From Nocardia ninae NBRC 108245 (GTDB taxonomy: Bacteria > Actinomycetota > Actinomycetes > Mycobacteriales > Mycobacteriaceae), in the NCBI RefSeq assembly GCF_007990755.1, contig NZ_BJXA01000044.1, forward strand, positions 1-64,000: a stretch of 64,000 nucleotides of DNA, written 5' to 3'. This document shows positions 61,556-64,000 of the stretch, piece by piece (the stretch's first letter is position 1; each line of letters opens with the position of its first letter). The position numbers were made by a program, and so were the translations under genes. The notes below the pieces were generated by a model. That model was not told the DNA's origin. It was given only the letters and a program-made list of their open reading frames with translations, and did not search any database.

Positions 61556-61600
61556 ACAACACCCCGCTACCCTCGACACGTCGGGGAGGCGGGGTGTTGT
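61556..61600. terminator. Terminator after the MerR gene
   Basis: ACAACACCCCG (61556-61566) and its perfect complement CGGGGTGTTGT (61590-61600) form an 11-bp stem; the 23-base interior contains CCTCGACACGTCGGGG, which adds a second small hairpin. It lies sixteen bases beyond the stop of the minus-strand MerR gene. Confidence 0.7.
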
Positions 61601-61615
61601 TTCGGTTGGCTACTC

Positions 61616-62173
61616 TTAACCGGTCTTGCGGCTCATCCGCGCCTTGCGCCGGTAGGACAGCTCGTCCTCCGGCCGCTCCGTCACCGCGGACGCGCGTTCC
61701 GCGGGGAAGTTGGCGATGGCGCCGGTGAGTTCATGCATGGCTCCGCTGATGGCGATGCCGAAGACGCCTTGCCCGCCCTGCAGTAAATCAACTACCTCCT
61801 CGGCCGAGGTGCACTCGTACACCGAGGTACCGTCGGAGAACAAGGTGATGCCCGCAAGGTCCTGCACTCCCCTGCTGCGTAGGTGGTCGACCGCGATCCG
61901 AATGTTTTGTAGCGAGATGCCCGCGTCGAGCAGCCGCTTCACGATCTTGAGGACGAGGATGTCCTTGAACGAGTACAGGCGCTGGCTCCCCGAACCTGCG
62001 GCGCTGCGGATGGAGGGCACGACCAATCCGGTGCGCGCCCAGTAGTCGAGCTGCCGGTAGGTGATCCCGGCTACCTGGCATGCACTGGGTACCCGGTAGC
62101 CGACCAGATCGTCGGGAACCGAGTCGTCCGGGAACAGGCCTGGCTGTACCACATCCTGCGATTGCTCTGCCAC
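61616..62173 (-). CDS. MerR-family regulator (Rv1830-like)
   Basis: A 185-residue regulator. The MerR winged-helix occupies about 25-95: YRVPSACQVAGITYRQLDYW, ARTGLVVPSIRSAAGSGSQR, LYSFKDILVLKIVKRLLDAG. A C-terminal domain follows without effector cysteines, so this is not a metal-sensing MerR. The GTG at 62173 is preferred as AAGGGAG lies six bases upstream. Gene order (MerR, DUF151, MerR, gcvP) matches Rv1828-Rv1832 in M. tuberculosis. The role is not known to me for this gene; a link to glycine or central carbon metabolism is suggested only by location. Confidence 0.9.
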   Translation of the reverse strand: MAEQSQDVVQPGLFPDDSVPDDLVGYRVPSACQVAGITYRQLDYWARTGLVVPSIRSAAGSGSQRLYSFKDILVLKIVKRLLDAGISLQNIRIAVDHLRSRGVQDLAGITLFSDGTSVYECTSAEEVVDLLQGGQGVFGIAISGAMHELTGAIANFPAERASAVTERPEDELSYRRKARMSRKTG

Positions 62174-62410
62174 TGACCACTCCCTTGCTTCGCCGACGGC
62201 TAGCCTCATCGATGACCCGGCTCCGTTTCGACCACTGCTTGTACTGACGACCTGGCCAAAACGGACGTGGCCCAACTATCGAGATTACTCCCCTTGATTG
62301 TCCAGGGAGCACCATCGTCGAGCCAAACGCGACGCGCGGTTAAAGTCTCGACCTCTGGTTCAGCTCCGCGCGTCGTCGGCGTGGCGGCACCGGGGCGGCG
62401 GATGGGCCGG

Positions 62411-62884
62411 TCAGCTGTCGGTGGCCTTGAAGTCGTCCGGTGAGACGGATTCGAGAAATTCCTTGAACTTCTCCACCTCGTCCTCGCGCTCGTCCGGCAT
62501 GACCAGCCCGGCTTCCTCGAGCACCGGCTCCTCGGCGTAGATCGGGCAACCGACCCGCAAGGCGATCGCTACCGAATCCGACGGCCTGGCCGAGATGTGC
62601 AGATCGTTCTCGAAGACCAGGTCCGCGTAGAAGGTGCCTTCCTGCAGATCGACGATGCGCACCTCTTTGAGGGTGTGCCCGAGCTCGGTGATCAGGATCT
62701 TGATCAGATCGTGGGTCAGCGGGCGGATCGGGGTCACCCCCTCCTGCTCCAGCACGATCGCGGTCGCCTCGGCCTGCCCGATCCAAATCGGTAGGTACCG
62801 ATCCCCCGACACCTCACGGAGCAACAGCACGGGTTGGTTCTGTGGCTGCTCGACACGAATGCCGATTACACGCATCTCACTCAT
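62411..62884 (-). CDS. DUF151 bifunctional nuclease family protein (Rv1829-like)
   Basis: A 157-residue protein with the DUF151 (bifunctional nuclease, BFN) fold: MRVIGIRVEQPQNQPVLLLR, LPIWIGQAEATAIVLEQEG, RPLTHDLIKILITELG, and RPSDSVAIALRVGCPIYAEE. Plant BFN proteins have RNase and DNase activity; in bacteria the role is undefined. The TmDUF151-type acidic-rich C-terminus (PDEREDEVEKFKEFLESV) is present. It is preceded by two micro-ORFs coupled to it by ATGA overlaps. It lies between the two MerR genes, as in mycobacteria. Confidence 0.92.
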   Translation of the reverse strand: MSEMRVIGIRVEQPQNQPVLLLREVSGDRYLPIWIGQAEATAIVLEQEGVTPIRPLTHDLIKILITELGHTLKEVRIVDLQEGTFYADLVFENDLHISARPSDSVAIALRVGCPIYAEEPVLEEAGLVMPDEREDEVEKFKEFLESVSPDDFKATDS

Positions 62885-62961
62885 GCCTGCACCTCGCTGA
62901 CGCTCGGCTCCGGCATGAGCGAAGCACGCTGTGACATGACTCGTTCGCTGCGCTCACTCAT
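62881..62961 (-). CDS. Coupled micro-ORF 2 (26 aa), MSERSER type
   Basis: A 26-codon ORF reading MSERSERVMSQRASLMPEP then SVSEVQA. Its TGA overlaps the DUF151 ATG (ATGA) and its ATG overlaps the stop of the preceding micro-ORF in the same way. GAGGTG lies before each downstream ATG, within the codons for S-E-V. The peptide is a near copy of micro-ORF 1, so the segment is a tandem duplication of about 78 bp. Confidence 0.5.
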   Translation of the reverse strand: MSERSERVMSQRASLMPEPSVSEVQA

Positions 62962-63041
62962 GCCTGCACCTCGCTCACGAAATTTCGCCCCGGCACGCGC
63001 GACACACGCTGTGACATGATTCGTTCGCTACGCTCACTCAT
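62958..63041 (-). CDS. Coupled micro-ORF 1 (27 aa), MSERSER type
   Basis: A 27-codon ORF reading MSERSERIMSQRVSRVPGR then NFVSEVQA, with GGGAGG seven bases before the ATG at 63041. Its stop overlaps the next micro-ORF start by ATGA. It would be the entry point for ribosomes that go on to translate micro-ORF 2 and the DUF151 gene. Confidence 0.5.
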   Translation of the reverse strand: MSERSERIMSQRVSRVPGRNFVSEVQA

Positions 63042-63214
63042 CGCACTGCCTCCCAATACTCGCCGGCCGCCCGGCACGACCACCGCCCAGCTCGCCGTAC
63101 CAACGAGTCTAGGCGAACCCGCGCGGGTGCAGTGATCGGTGTGCACAGCCGAAATCGGCGTGTTGGATGACCGAAACATGACGCGGATCGCGCGTCGGTG
63201 GCCGAACGGGATGT

Positions 63215-64000
63215 TCAGCCGCCCAGCGACGTCCGCACCGACGACTTCACCAGACAGGTGTGCAACGTCAGCGACAGCGCCGCGAGTTCGCGCACTGTTT
63301 CCTCGGCACGGGCGCGGGCACCGGCGTCCCGGCTCTTCGCGATGGGGGCGGCGATCTGTGCGACCAGCGCGGCCTCGCGATCGGCGGCCAGCTTGAACGC
63401 ACGCAAATGCCGTGCCTCCAAACCGAATTCGGCCATCGCCTTGGCGGTCCTGGCGAGCGTCACGTCGTCGCCGTCGAAGAATCCGGCGGGGCCGGGCGTG
63501 ATGAGGTTCGCGCGGACCAGATCGTTGAGGAAGGTCTCGTCGATCTCGGCCTGGGCGAGCAGATCCGCGCGGGTGAGCCGTATTTCGTGATCGAAACGCA
63601 GATCATCGGGGGAAATCTCGCTGGGCACCACGCCGAGCCTCCTCGGCGCCGCGGCACCGTTCCGATTCCCGCCGGTGGTGGCCGGGTGCTCGGAGCCGGA
63701 CGGTGCCGACTCCGACGCACCCGCACGGCCGGAGTGCGCCCGGGCGCGGGCTTCCCGCACGCCGAGCGTCGCCGCACCGCTGTCGATCGCTTCGAGTTGT
63801 TCCTTGATCACCTTCAGCGGCAGGTACTGATCGCGTTGCGCGGTCAGCACGAACCGAAGCCGTTCACAATCGGCCACCGAGAATCGGCGGTAGCCCGAGG
63901 GCGTGCGCTCCGGACGGATCAGGCCTTCCGCTTCCAGGAAGCGGATCTTGGAGATGGTGACGTCCGGAAAATCCGGGCGCAGCAGGTCGAGCACGGAGCC
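63215..64000 (-). CDS. MerR-family regulator (Rv1828-like), 5' end outside window
   Basis: A partial gene: 261 codons from the right edge to a TGA at 63215, still open at 64000. The N-terminal MerR domain is nearly complete (VTISKIRFLEAEGLIRPER, SGYRRFSVADCERLRFVL, DQYLPLKVIKEQLEAIDSG). A Ser/Gly/Asn-rich linker of about 40 residues follows, and then a C-terminal domain with a second winged-helix-like unit (ISPDDLRFDHEIRLTRADLL; DETFLNDLVRANLITPG). Rv1828-type proteins are non-metal MerR proteins that bind palindromic DNA. Its place next to DUF151 and the second MerR confirms the backbone order. Confidence 0.9.
   Translation of the reverse strand, partial: GSVLDLLRPDFPDVTISKIRFLEAEGLIRPERTPSGYRRFSVADCERLRFVLTAQRDQYLPLKVIKEQLEAIDSGAATLGVREARARAHSGRAGASESAPSGSEHPATTGGNRNGAAAPRRLGVVPSEISPDDLRFDHEIRLTRADLLAQAEIDETFLNDLVRANLITPGPAGFFDGDDVTLARTAKAMAEFGLEARHLRAFKLAADREAALVAQIAAPIAKSRDAGARARAEETVRELAALSLTLHTCLVKSSVRTSLGG

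Larger units (their letters stand above)
62876..63042. repeat. Two tandem copies of a 77-80 bp unit plus partial third
   Basis: CTCACTCATGCCTGCACCTC recurs with spacing 77 and CACGCTGTGACATGA with spacing 80. A third partial unit ends at CGCTCACTCAT near 63042. The unit carries a start codon, a short ORF and the ribosome-binding site for the next start, so it duplicates a translation-initiation region. Confidence 0.75.

Overview
The window looks like the chromosome of a high-GC mycolic-acid actinobacterium, most likely Nocardia or a close relative. Codon use is strongly GC3-biased, GTG starts are common, and the backbone genes follow the order I recall from Mycobacterium tuberculosis Rv1828-Rv1843c: a MerR regulator, a DUF151 nuclease-family protein, a second MerR, glycine dehydrogenase gcvP, a substrate-binding/VWA protein, malate synthase glcB, two CNNM transporters and guaB1. 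Here that backbone reads right to left and is split by lineage-specific DNA.

Layout. 0-7.6 kb: the end of a DEAD-box helicase, a DMT transporter, then guaB1, two CNNM (CBS-domain) membrane proteins and a conserved hypothetical, the last three with overlapping ends. 7.6-15.2 kb: an exported LVIVD-repeat/DUF305 pair, a flavodoxin-fold oxidoreductase, a membrane protein, imperfect tandem repeats, an SCO6745-family protein, an eroded diaminopimelate-epimerase-like gene and a DUF2000-like protein. 15.3-46.4 kb: an accessory region whose two ends and middle carry copies of the glcB 3' end plus its terminator. Its first half holds a serine hydrolase/two-component operon, an AraC regulator, an OafA-type acyltransferase, DUF3558-like exported proteins, a TetR/SDR pair and a Mug-type glycosylase. 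Its second half is richer in debris: pieces of a lipase, of one or two ATP-dependent DNA ligases, of a ricin-type lectin, and three damaged copies of one large tyrosine recombinase. Intact genes there include an exported adenosine deaminase, an alpha/beta hydrolase, a GNAT enzyme, a GlxA regulator, a Tat-exported CxxC-repeat protein, a methyltransferase and a secreted lectin. 46.4-64 kb: glcB; an SDR-alcohol dehydrogenase-TetR-acyl-CoA dehydrogenase group; a divergent HxlR/acyl-CoA dehydrogenase pair with two operator-like palindromes; DM13, HNH and WhiB proteins; the VWA protein; gcvP under a tandem glycine riboswitch; and the MerR/DUF151/MerR block.

How the genes fit together. The backbone serves purine salvage (guaB1), divalent-cation homeostasis (CNNM pair), glyoxylate use (glcB) and glycine catabolism (gcvP). 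The 48.8-54.6 kb genes look like a regulated oxidation pathway: two alcohol or hydroxy-acyl dehydrogenases feeding acyl-CoA dehydrogenases. The most distinctive signals are the three glcB-end copies, which suggest an island built by repeated insertion at glcB; the recombinase debris inside it; the duplicated translationally coupled micro-ORFs before the DUF151 gene; two coupled small ORFs before the HNH gene; and the paired GTCCA-N5-TGGAC palindromes. All family assignments were made by eye from motifs; no database search was run.
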